From positions 1-21,440 of the forward strand of contig CAZIJQ010000044.1 in the NCBI GenBank assembly GCA_964539785.1: DNA of 21,440 nt, written 5' to 3'. A program made the position numbers and the translations under genes. The notes beneath the pieces were generated by a model, which made no database searches, was not told the DNA's origin, and saw nothing but the letters and a program-made list of their open reading frames with translations. Each line of letters opens with the position of its first letter. Within the stretch, counting starts at the first letter, position 1. The stretch comes from JABMPO01 sp964539785. Its GTDB lineage: Bacteria > Fidelibacterota > Marinisomatia > Marinisomatales > TCS56. Positions 15,829 through 21,440 of this stretch are shown here, in pieces.

Positions 15829-17001
15829 TTACATTAGCTCATTTTCGATTAATTGAATATAAAACGATGCTCCAACCAGTAGCGCCCGTTCATCTATATC
15901 AAAATGGGAACAGTGATGAGGAATACTCTGTGGTTCTGCGCCTGCCGGTAAGGATCCAATAAAAATGAAACTACCGGGAATCCTGCGGGAATAATAACTG
16001 AAATCCTCACCGCCCATTGTCAGGAACGGTTTTATTACACCTTCATCTCCCACAATTTTGAGGGCCGCCTGCCGGGCTTTAAGCGTGGCATCTTGATCAT
16101 TTATTGTTGGTGGATAGCCATCCTCGTAATCCAATACGATGTTTGCTCCATAGGTTTGGCCGATTCCAGCAACGATTTCCGCCATCCGAGTTTTGATCAT
16201 CTGGCGATTTTCCTCGGTGTATGAGCGGGCGGTTCCCAGTAGATGAGCCTCGGGTGCGATTACGTTAAAATTGGAGCCGGCATTGAAAGTACCAACCGAC
16301 ACAACCGTACTTTCGAGGGGATCGGTATTGCGGCTGACAATGGTTTGCAAAGCCGTCACCAACTGACTGCCAACCATAACAGCGTCCACCGTACCCTGTG
16401 GAGTGGCGCCATGTCCGCCAACTCCTTTAACATGGATTTTGAATCTATCAGCTGCCGCCAGCACCGGACCTGCCAGAACTCCGATCACACCATATGATTG
16501 ATAATTCCAATAATGTAGACCATGAATTTCACTAACACCATCCAAGCAACCATCCTCAATCATATAGCGTGCTCCGCCAGCCCCTTCTTCTGCTGGCTGG
16601 AAAAGAAAACGTACGCTGCCTTTGATTTGCTCACGCTGGGCAGCCAGCACTTTGGCCGCGGCCAGTAACGTCGCCACGTGACCATCATGGCCGCAGGCAT
16701 GCATTACACCATCGTTGCGTGATTTGTAATCCACCTCACTGGTTTCCTGCACCGGCAGGGCGTCCATATCGGCCCGCAGGGCGATCATGAGCCCATCTGT
16801 ACCACCACGGAGAGTTCCCACTACGCCGGTTTTGCCAATTTCCGTTTGGACTTCGATTCCATATTCTGCCAAGCGTTCTGCTATCAGAGCTGCCGTACGA
16901 ATTTCCTGAAATCCCAGTTCCGGATGGCTGTGAATATCCCGGCGGGTGGCAATGATTTCAGCTTCTAGCTGTTCAATTTCCGGTCTGATTTTAATTGTCA
17001 T
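15829..17001 (-). CDS. M20-family amidohydrolase (N-acyl amino acid / hippurate hydrolase type)
   Basis: A 390-residue metallopeptidase of the M20D amidohydrolase group. Visible site residues are His24-x-His26-PELGF, the ALRADMDALPVQE run (74-86), the metal ligands in HACGHDGHVA (Cys103, His105), EEGAGGA with Glu138/139 as catalytic base and ligand, His163 in GLHYW, and His363 in PHHCSHFDIDE. The family usually has H-x-P before the D-F/Y-D-E, so the HHCSH here is a small variation. The dimerisation lid domain lies about 185-300 (VKGVGGHGATPQGTVDAV). The expected reaction is hydrolysis of an N-acyl amino acid in the cytoplasm; the specific substrate is unknown. Its gene is 15 bp downstream of the purine nucleoside phosphorylase. 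Confidence 0.94.
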   Translation of the reverse strand: MTIKIRPEIEQLEAEIIATRRDIHSHPELGFQEIRTAALIAERLAEYGIEVQTEIGKTGVVGTLRGGTDGLMIALRADMDALPVQETSEVDYKSRNDGVMHACGHDGHVATLLAAAKVLAAQREQIKGSVRFLFQPAEEGAGGARYMIEDGCLDGVSEIHGLHYWNYQSYGVIGVLAGPVLAAADRFKIHVKGVGGHGATPQGTVDAVMVGSQLVTALQTIVSRNTDPLESTVVSVGTFNAGSNFNVIAPEAHLLGTARSYTEENRQMIKTRMAEIVAGIGQTYGANIVLDYEDGYPPTINDQDATLKARQAALKIVGDEGVIKPFLTMGGEDFSYYSRRIPGSFIFIGSLPAGAEPQSIPHHCSHFDIDERALLVGASFYIQLIENELM

Positions 17002-17016
17002 AATTTTCCAATTAGC

Positions 17017-17826
17017 TTATAGATTTAATTCCCGGCCAATATTGATAATCAATTCAATAATTGATCTGGTAAATTTTTCCTTCACCGCTTCAGCGGTATC
17101 TATCACCTCCTGGTGTGATAGTGGTTGATCGGTAATCCCGGAGGCGAAATTCGTTATGCAGGATATGCCTAGGACGGGCAGGCCAAATTTCGCAGCAGCC
17201 TGTAATTCCGGGACAGTACTCATGCCCACCGCATCAGCGCCCAACTTCCGGAAATATTTGATTTCATCCGGTGTTTCATAACTCGGTCCCATGGTCCAGC
17301 AATAAATACCTTCCGCCAGATCCACCGCCGATTTTTGGAAGGCGCTTCGTGCCAGCACCAGCAATTGCGGGCTGTGAAACGGGTCACCAGTCACTATTTT
17401 CGGGTCTTCCGGCCCGTGGCGAAAAGTGCCATCCAGGTGGCCCGTTAGCGCCATGAGGGATCCCGGAGGCATTGACCGCCGGGTCGAGCCGGCGGCATTA
17501 GTAACAATCAGCGCGTTTACACCCAATTTATGAAATAATTGGATTGGCAGAGTGACGGTATGAAAGTCATGGCCTTCATAAAAATGAAACCGACCCTTAG
17601 CGCCTAGCGCAGGAATTCCGCTCAAATCACCAAATACAAATTCACCGGCATGGCCTTCCACCGTTGGCTGGGGATAACCGGGAATATCACCGTAAGGAAC
17701 TACTGTTTTATCGGTCAGATTATCGGCGAAATCGCCTAAACCTGATCCCAGTACAATGGCTACTCCACCGTTAAAACCGGTGCGGTCAATGATGTAGTTC
17801 GTCATTTCAATAATATTTGAATTCAT
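17017..17826 (-). CDS. punA: Purine nucleoside phosphorylase, class II (trimeric type)
   Basis: A 269-residue protein from ATG 17826. An in-frame ATG at 17874 would overlap rlmN by 38 bp, and 17826 leaves a 10-bp gap. Key motifs are the phosphate loop VLGSGLGDF (25-33), GYPQPTVEGHAGE (50-62), FHFYEGHD, the VTNAAGST run (108-115), Glu184 in GPSYETPDE and Asn226 in ITNFASGI. Glu and Asn at these two positions contact the 6-oxopurine base in trimeric enzymes, so inosine and guanosine are the expected substrates. It cleaves ribonucleosides with phosphate to ribose-1-phosphate and base, a purine-salvage step. It is packed between rlmN and the M20 hydrolase, probably one transcript. Confidence 0.95.
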   Translation of the reverse strand: MNSNIIEMTNYIIDRTGFNGGVAIVLGSGLGDFADNLTDKTVVPYGDIPGYPQPTVEGHAGEFVFGDLSGIPALGAKGRFHFYEGHDFHTVTLPIQLFHKLGVNALIVTNAAGSTRRSMPPGSLMALTGHLDGTFRHGPEDPKIVTGDPFHSPQLLVLARSAFQKSAVDLAEGIYCWTMGPSYETPDEIKYFRKLGADAVGMSTVPELQAAAKFGLPVLGISCITNFASGITDQPLSHQEVIDTAEAVKEKFTRSIIELIINIGRELNL

Positions 17827-17836
17827 AAGCTCAAAC

Positions 17837-18871
17837 TTAATTTTGACTGACAGCCAACTGACCACAACCGGCATTAATGCCGATTCCTTTGCTCCTGCGA
17901 ATCGTCACTGTGAACGGTGCATTATACAATAATTCCAGAAAAACTTCAATCTTTTCATCGGTAGGCCGCTGGTAGCGTCCGCCAATTTCATTATAGGGAA
18001 TCAGATTGACTTTGCAGGGTAATCCGCCAATCAGTTTCACCAACCGCACGGCATCTTCCTGGCTGTCGTTGATCCCGGCCAGCAACACGTATTCGAAAGT
18101 CGGCCGGTTGCTGGTGATATCATAATACTCCCGTACCGAATTTAATAGTTCTGGCAGTGGATATTGCCGGGCGATGGGCATGATTTTTTCCCGCGTAACC
18201 TGATCGCTGGCATTCAGACTAACGGCCAGTTTGAAGCGCTGCCGCTCAGTGCCAAAACGGCGAATCTGCGGCACAATACCGGCAGTAGAAATCGTAATTT
18301 TACGGGCGCCCAGGTTGATGCCTTCCTGATGATTTAACAACTCGGCTGTGCTGATCACCCGGGGATAGTTCAGGAATGGCTCACCCATTCCCATAAAAAC
18401 AACGTTGGTGATTCGTGCACTGGAAATCTTTTGCAGCAGTAGAAACTGGTCAAGAATTTCAGCAACCGTCAGATTGCGAGCAAAACCCATTTTGGCAGTA
18501 GCGCAAAACTGGCAATCAAGCTTGCAACCTATCTGGGTCGAAAGGCAAACCGTGATCCTGCTACCTTCTTGCATCAATACCGCTTCCACCTGCTGGTTAT
18601 CAGCAGTACGGAATAGCGCTTTGCGGGTTTCACCGGTCTCCGACTCGGTTCGGGCTGCCTCTTTAAGTACATGAATGCCGGCGATTTCATCCAATCGGTT
18701 GCGCAATGTTTTGGGGATATTGGTCATGTCAGAAAAAGCACTGACCTGCTTAGTGTACAACCAGTAGAACAATTGATCAGCCCGGTAGCGCGGTTCATCA
18801 ATGTCGGCGCAGAAATCCTGCAACTCAACCAGTGTATTACCAACCAAATATTGTTTTTTATCTTCTGACAT
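17837..18871 (-). CDS. rlmN: 23S rRNA (adenine-C2)-methyltransferase RlmN
   Basis: A 344-residue radical-SAM methyltransferase from ATG 18871 (MSEDKKQYLV). An in-frame ATG at 18925 would add 18 non-conserved residues. The cluster motif CKLDCQFC gives Cys116, Cys120 and Cys123. The two reaction cysteines are Cys109 in ITVCLSTQ, seven residues before the first cluster Cys as in E. coli RlmN, and Cys336 in the C-terminal AGCGQL. Also present are MGFARNLT, VFMGMGEPFLNY and ITISTAGIVP. It methylates C2 of A2503 in 23S rRNA and, in known members, A37 of some tRNAs. It is the first gene of the leftward cluster with punA and the M20 hydrolase, and is divergent from the DsrE-like gene, sharing a 64-bp spacer. 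Confidence 0.96.
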   Translation of the reverse strand: MSEDKKQYLVGNTLVELQDFCADIDEPRYRADQLFYWLYTKQVSAFSDMTNIPKTLRNRLDEIAGIHVLKEAARTESETGETRKALFRTADNQQVEAVLMQEGSRITVCLSTQIGCKLDCQFCATAKMGFARNLTVAEILDQFLLLQKISSARITNVVFMGMGEPFLNYPRVISTAELLNHQEGINLGARKITISTAGIVPQIRRFGTERQRFKLAVSLNASDQVTREKIMPIARQYPLPELLNSVREYYDITSNRPTFEYVLLAGINDSQEDAVRLVKLIGGLPCKVNLIPYNEIGGRYQRPTDEKIEVFLELLYNAPFTVTIRRSKGIGINAGCGQLAVSQN

Positions 18872-18935
18872 CAATCGAATTTCCAACGTAATTCCTGAAT
18901 GGGCAAGGCAGTTATTTACAATCAAATCCAGCGAG

Positions 18936-19397
18936 ATGAATGCTAATTGGCAATTAACAATTAATCAGCACGAAATTACAGAAGTGCCCTCTTTGCTCCC
19001 CGCTCTTTTCCTGCTGGTGAATTTCACCAGCGCTCAAACACCGGCGCGTGATATTCCCGATGATGAGAAACTGGTGATTCTGTGGACCAGCGGTGACCGC
19101 GATGTGGCTCTGAAAATGGTATTTATGTATGCCGGTAATGCCCCACGCTTTGAGTGGTGGAAACATATAACACTGATTGTGTGGGGACCATCCTCCAAAT
19201 TACTTTCCGAGGATCAGGAAGTGCAGGAGTCGCTTCAGAAAATGATGGATGCTGGAATTATCGCCAAAGCCTGCAAGGCCTGTGCCGATCAGTACGGCGT
19301 TTCCGAAAAGCTGGAAAAGCTGGGTGTTACTGTAAAATACATGGGCGGTGAACTAACGGATTACATCAAGGGTGATTACAACGTTATTACATTTTAA
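18936..19397 (+). CDS. DsrE-like protein with possible export signal
   Basis: A 153-residue protein. Residues 43-153 match the small DsrE-like group: KLVILWTSGDRDVALKMVFMYAGNAP, LIVWGPSSKLL, the conserved KACKACADQYGVSEKLEKLG stretch with Cys113 and Cys116, VKYMGGELTDYIK, and a final aromatic strand. DsrE/DsrF-fold proteins carry sulfur on a Cys in sulfur-relay systems. The paired Cys here sit where that residue would be, but no sulfur-relay partner is nearby. Residues 19-34 (PSLLPALFLLVNFTSA) form a hydrophobic stretch followed by Q, which could be a signal peptide, possibly from a shorter GTG start at 18984. Cytoplasmic location is otherwise usual for the family. It is divergent from rlmN. 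Confidence 0.85.
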   Translation: MNANWQLTINQHEITEVPSLLPALFLLVNFTSAQTPARDIPDDEKLVILWTSGDRDVALKMVFMYAGNAPRFEWWKHITLIVWGPSSKLLSEDQEVQESLQKMMDAGIIAKACKACADQYGVSEKLEKLGVTVKYMGGELTDYIKGDYNVITF

Positions 19398-19441
19398 TAT
19401 ATGACCTAAATTGTTTGAATGGGGTTGGTGATCAATTAGAA

Positions 19442-19533
19442 AATGAATATCCAACACCGATTAACGAACGTTGATTTTTGAACTACGTGCCAACAATACT
19501 TCTTTATTCGTTATTCCTTGTTCGATGTTCATT
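19442..19533. repeat. Imperfect inverted repeat
   Basis: The left arm 19442-19468 and the reverse complement of the right arm 19507-19533 agree at 22 of 27 positions, with a 38-base loop. Both arms use the AATGAAnATCnAACA...TAACGAA pattern that I recall from AT-rich interspersed intergenic repeats of Bacteroidota-like genomes. Confidence 0.65.
19451..19492. repeat. 42-base direct repeat, copy 1
   Basis: It matches 19782-19823 in the same orientation at 37 of 42 positions, starting CCAACACCGATTA and ending TGCCA. The two copies flank the palindromic hairpins and the scaffold gap. Confidence 0.75.
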
Positions 19534-19562
19534 ATTTTACACACCCCTTCCCACTTTGTGGG

Positions 19563-19582
19563 TTCCCCTCTCAAGAGGGGAA
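19563..19582. repeat. Perfect hairpin
   Basis: Arms TTCCCCTCT and AGAGGGGAA enclose a CA loop. It is directly preceded by a smaller hairpin, CCCAC-ttt-GTGGG (19550-19562). Confidence 0.7.
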
Positions 19583-19597
19583 TAAGAGCACACATTC

Positions 19598-19621
19598 TAA
19601 ATTCCCCTCCTCGGAGGGGTG
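19598..19621. repeat. 24-base palindromic repeat, copy 1
   Basis: TAAATT-CCCCTCC-TC-GGAGGGG-TG abuts the left edge of the N gap. It is identical to the copy at 19722-19745 and contains a 7-bp stem with a 2-base loop. Confidence 0.85.
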
Positions 19622-19721
19622 NNNNNNNNNNNNNNNNNNNNNNNNNNNNNNNNNNNNNNNNNNNNNNNNNNNNNNNNNNNNNNNNNNNNNNNNNNNNNNN
19701 NNNNNNNNNNNNNNNNNNNNN
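19622..19721. other. Assembly gap, 100 N
   Basis: Exactly 100 unspecified bases, the conventional length for a gap of unknown size. Identical 24-base repeats on both edges indicate that assembly failed in a tandem repeat, so the real distance is unknown. Confidence 0.98.
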
Positions 19722-19745
19722 TAAATTCCCCTCCTCGGAGGGGTG
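19722..19745. repeat. 24-base palindromic repeat, copy 2
   Basis: Identical to 19598-19621 and at the right edge of the gap. It is followed by TGCCCC and the CCGATttATCGG hairpin (19748-19759), which resembles the second half of longer palindromic intergenic units. Confidence 0.85.
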
Positions 19746-19781
19746 CCCCGATTTATCGGTGCGGCGTGGGCCTGAGAATAA

Positions 19782-19823
19782 CCAACACCGATTATCGAAC
19801 GTTGAATTTTGATCTATATGCCA
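19782..19823. repeat. 42-base direct repeat, copy 2
   Basis: Second copy of the element at 19451-19492, with five mismatches. It ends 18 bp before the 3' end of the leftward coiled-coil gene. Confidence 0.75.
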
Positions 19824-19841
19824 CCCTCACTCTAAATAAAA

Positions 19842-20510
19842 TTAATCAAACTGGATTTTCACACTTTCATTTTTACCGATTTTGTTACCCTGTACTTCTT
19901 CGAATATCTCACGGCACAATTTGGTCATAGCTGAATCAAGCTCGATTCCATCAACGATAAATTTATCAGCATCCACCTCAATTAGATTCACTTCATCAGG
20001 GGGAAATATATCTTTCGACCACAGAGTTTCCTGCAATTTCTTCCGCAAGACCTTGAAAGACAAGGTCTCGTGCCGGATTTCTATTATTTCTCGGTTGACT
20101 TCCGCCAATTCAGATTTCATTACGGCCATCTCTTTTATCATTACTTCCATCTCGTCTAATTTTTCAAGTGCACTGAGTTTTTCTGATTCCATCAACACTT
20201 CCAGTTCCTGCAGTTCCGGGAGTAATTCACTCATTTTCTCTAATTCCAGTGTTTCCAGGATTTTCTCCCGGTATTTGCCGTATTTGCGAGTGGGGATTTC
20301 CTTACCATTATCAAATACTCGAATTATTTCATTGGACCCTTTGATATACTCAATTACCGTGGAGTCTTTTGAGAGAAAACCGGATTTCAGGATGATAACT
20401 TTACCGGTATCAAGACTATCGCTGACCGTAATGTGTAACCGTTCAGCTGGCAACCAGTTAATTGTAATTATTGCAACGACCATCATTAACCAACGATTTT
20501 TAGAAACCAT
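19842..20510 (-). CDS. Exported or membrane-anchored coiled-coil protein, unknown function
   Basis: A 222-residue protein. Residues 8-20 (LMMVVAIITINWL) with a basic N-terminus form a signal peptide or anchor. Residues 25-70 are beta-rich. Residues 80-160 are a highly charged Glu/Leu/Met heptad-like coiled coil (LELEKMSELLPELQELEVLMESEKLSALEKLDEMEVM). The C-terminal part, DADKFIVDGIELDSAMTKLCREIFEEVQG, resembles the end of periplasmic tails of M56/BlaR1-like proteins, but no peptidase motif is present, so this is only a resemblance. An AAGGA ribosome-binding site at 20518-20522 lies seven bases before the ATG. It is divergent from the LytS-type kinase across 228 bp, which might indicate a functional link. 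Confidence 0.78.
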   Translation of the reverse strand: MVSKNRWLMMVVAIITINWLPAERLHITVSDSLDTGKVIILKSGFLSKDSTVIEYIKGSNEIIRVFDNGKEIPTRKYGKYREKILETLELEKMSELLPELQELEVLMESEKLSALEKLDEMEVMIKEMAVMKSELAEVNREIIEIRHETLSFKVLRKKLQETLWSKDIFPPDEVNLIEVDADKFIVDGIELDSAMTKLCREIFEEVQGNKIGKNESVKIQFD

Positions 20511-20738
20511 AGAATTATCCTTTCAAATTGTGGCCGGAAGGTATTGCTGTGCATCAATAGTAATTGAGTTAATGACTCCAATGCCCCTACCAATGGCACC
20601 AACACGTTAAAACCGGCTAATTCGCGCTTGTGTCATAATTAGACCCGTTCATGCCAGCATTGACCTGGCGTTTGACGGATTAAAAAATCATTGCTCAGAC
20701 CGACGTATATTGTATCGTCGAAATTGGTGTCAGATTAA

Positions 20739-21401
20739 ATGAAATCGCGAGTCGAACATATTATTATTACTATCCTGGTGACGGCAGCTTTTTATTCAAT
20801 TACCATCCCAAAACTGCAACCGGTATTCATGGGAGCATTTAATTCCGTTGACGGCAGTATCTACCTGGCTCGTTTCGTTGATATTCTAATCACCCTTTTA
20901 ATAATTTTTACGGTAAGCCTGCGACTTATTCCGCGGCAGATTGCCCTCCGAAAACCAGTGCGGTTATTAATCTGGTCGATTGGTATACTGATCATAGTAT
21001 CACTGGTGGAATATCAGCTTGACAGAATTATTTTAAAATTGTTTAACCTGCCCACCAGCTCAAATCAAGTTTCAGATAAAATACTGCAATACCGTCACCG
21101 GATCAGCTATGATATCGGGATTTTTGCCGGTAACACAATGGTGCTGGTATTTGCCTTTCTTTACGGAATCAGCCGGGACTGGCTGCAACGCTATCGGCAA
21201 CAGAATCAATTGCAACAGGAAAAATTAAAAGCAGATGTAGCTTTTCTGCGCACCCAGATCAATCCCCATTTTTTCTTTAATTCACTGAATAATATTTATG
21301 CAATCACCCAGCGTAATAATGACAGTGAAGGCGGGCAGGCAATTATGAAACTGGCCGGGATGATGCGCTACATGATCTATGAAAGGCCAGTTGCCTCATA
21401 A
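20739..21401 (+). CDS. LytS-family sensor histidine kinase, truncated before the ATPase domain
   Basis: A 220-residue product. Hydrophobic segments at about 8-25, 45-62, 76-92 and 126-143 form the membrane sensor part, followed by a short coiled coil (148-166). Then comes the His-kinase domain of the LytS type (PF06580 group): FLRTQINPHFFFNSLNNIYAI with phospho-acceptor His177, and KLAGMMRYMIYE. The family normally continues with about 20 conserved residues and then the GHKL ATPase domain. Here the homology ends at residue 215 and the frame closes after RPVAS with two stops in a row. As it stands the protein cannot autophosphorylate. It is either a disrupted gene or a misjoined sequence end. 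Its LytTR response regulator would normally lie downstream, beyond the window. Confidence 0.85.
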   Translation: MKSRVEHIIITILVTAAFYSITIPKLQPVFMGAFNSVDGSIYLARFVDILITLLIIFTVSLRLIPRQIALRKPVRLLIWSIGILIIVSLVEYQLDRIILKLFNLPTSSNQVSDKILQYRHRISYDIGIFAGNTMVLVFAFLYGISRDWLQRYRQQNQLQQEKLKADVAFLRTQINPHFFFNSLNNIYAITQRNNDSEGGQAIMKLAGMMRYMIYERPVAS

Positions 21402-21440
21402 TAAAAGGTAACCGAAGTCAATTGCCTTTTAGTTTTTCAA

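Larger units (their letters stand above)
19398..19841. other. Non-coding repeat cluster around the scaffold gap
   Basis: A 444-bp region without genes. It holds, in order, an imperfect inverted repeat (19442-19533), short perfect hairpins at 19550-19562 and 19563-19582, one copy of a 24-base palindromic repeat, the N gap, the second identical copy, another hairpin (CCGATttATCGG, 19748-19759) and the second copy of a 42-base direct repeat (19782-19823). Apparent open frames here run through N or repeats and are not genes. Confidence 0.75.

Noticed and set aside
19598..19745. CRISPR array
   Set aside because: The two 24-base units are self-complementary hairpins beside an unresolved gap, there is no visible spacer-repeat series and no cas gene nearby.
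19471..19930. Open frames running through the N gap
   Set aside because: They exist only because N codons are not stops, and they lie in palindromic repeats.
19882..20610. A 242-codon plus-strand frame opposite the coiled-coil gene
   Set aside because: It is Ser- and Ile-rich with no family pattern, as expected for the antisense of a Glu/Leu/Met-rich coiled coil; the minus-strand gene has a ribosome-binding site and signal peptide.

Overview
The window is one continuous stretch of a bacterial chromosome, apart from a 100-N scaffold gap at 19622-19721, with AT-leaning intergenic DNA. Two predicted secreted proteins (903-2297 and 12826-14835) end in a FlgD-like/type IX-style C-terminal module beginning with YPNPFN. 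Together with lipoproteins, a C-terminal-Phe beta-barrel candidate, a LytS-type kinase and Bacteroidota-like palindromic intergenic repeats, this suggests a Gram-negative member of the FCB superphylum (for example a Marinimicrobia, Calditrichota or Ignavibacteria-like lineage). The phylum is an inference; there is no rRNA or other decisive marker. Several genes carry a recognisable Shine-Dalgarno sequence and others have none.

Layout. Positions 17-3413 (minus strand) hold a small membrane protein, an NTF2-like lipoprotein, a secreted C39-like cysteine peptidase candidate with a sorting domain, and a zinc-dependent alcohol dehydrogenase. Positions 3859-7064 (plus) hold a tight three-gene module: two subunits of the 2-hydroxyacyl-CoA dehydratase / benzoyl-CoA reductase family and their ATP-dependent activase. 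It is followed by a convergent iodotyrosine-deiodinase-like nitroreductase (7057-7725). Positions 7875-12731 (plus) hold an XRE-HTH/DUF4870 fusion, a Cu/Zn-type permease with its own C-terminal HMA metal-binding domain, a bacterial PH-domain protein, an NTF2-like protein, a small beta-carbonic-anhydrase-like protein, a secreted TPR-like protein and an outer-membrane-barrel-like protein, ending at a strong palindromic terminator. Positions 12826-15825 (plus) hold a ten-repeat FG-GAP/VCBS-type secreted protein and a YD-repeat-like gene broken by an apparent one-base deletion.

Positions 15829-18871 (minus) hold an M20 amidohydrolase, a class II purine nucleoside phosphorylase and RlmN, closely packed. 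A DsrE-like protein diverges from rlmN. Positions 19398-19841 are a non-coding repeat cluster around the scaffold gap. The window ends with a coiled-coil secreted protein (minus) divergent from a LytS-family histidine kinase that loses its homology abruptly before the ATPase domain.

Functionally the most distinctive part is the dehydratase/activase module. It predicts ATP-driven low-potential radical chemistry on a CoA thioester in an anaerobic or oxygen-limited cell. No CoA-transferase or other substrate-defining gene accompanies it, so its substrate is open. Nothing in the window is clearly a new defence or mobile system; the best leads are this orphan module, the iodotyrosine-deiodinase homologue, the repeat cluster and the two disrupted genes.
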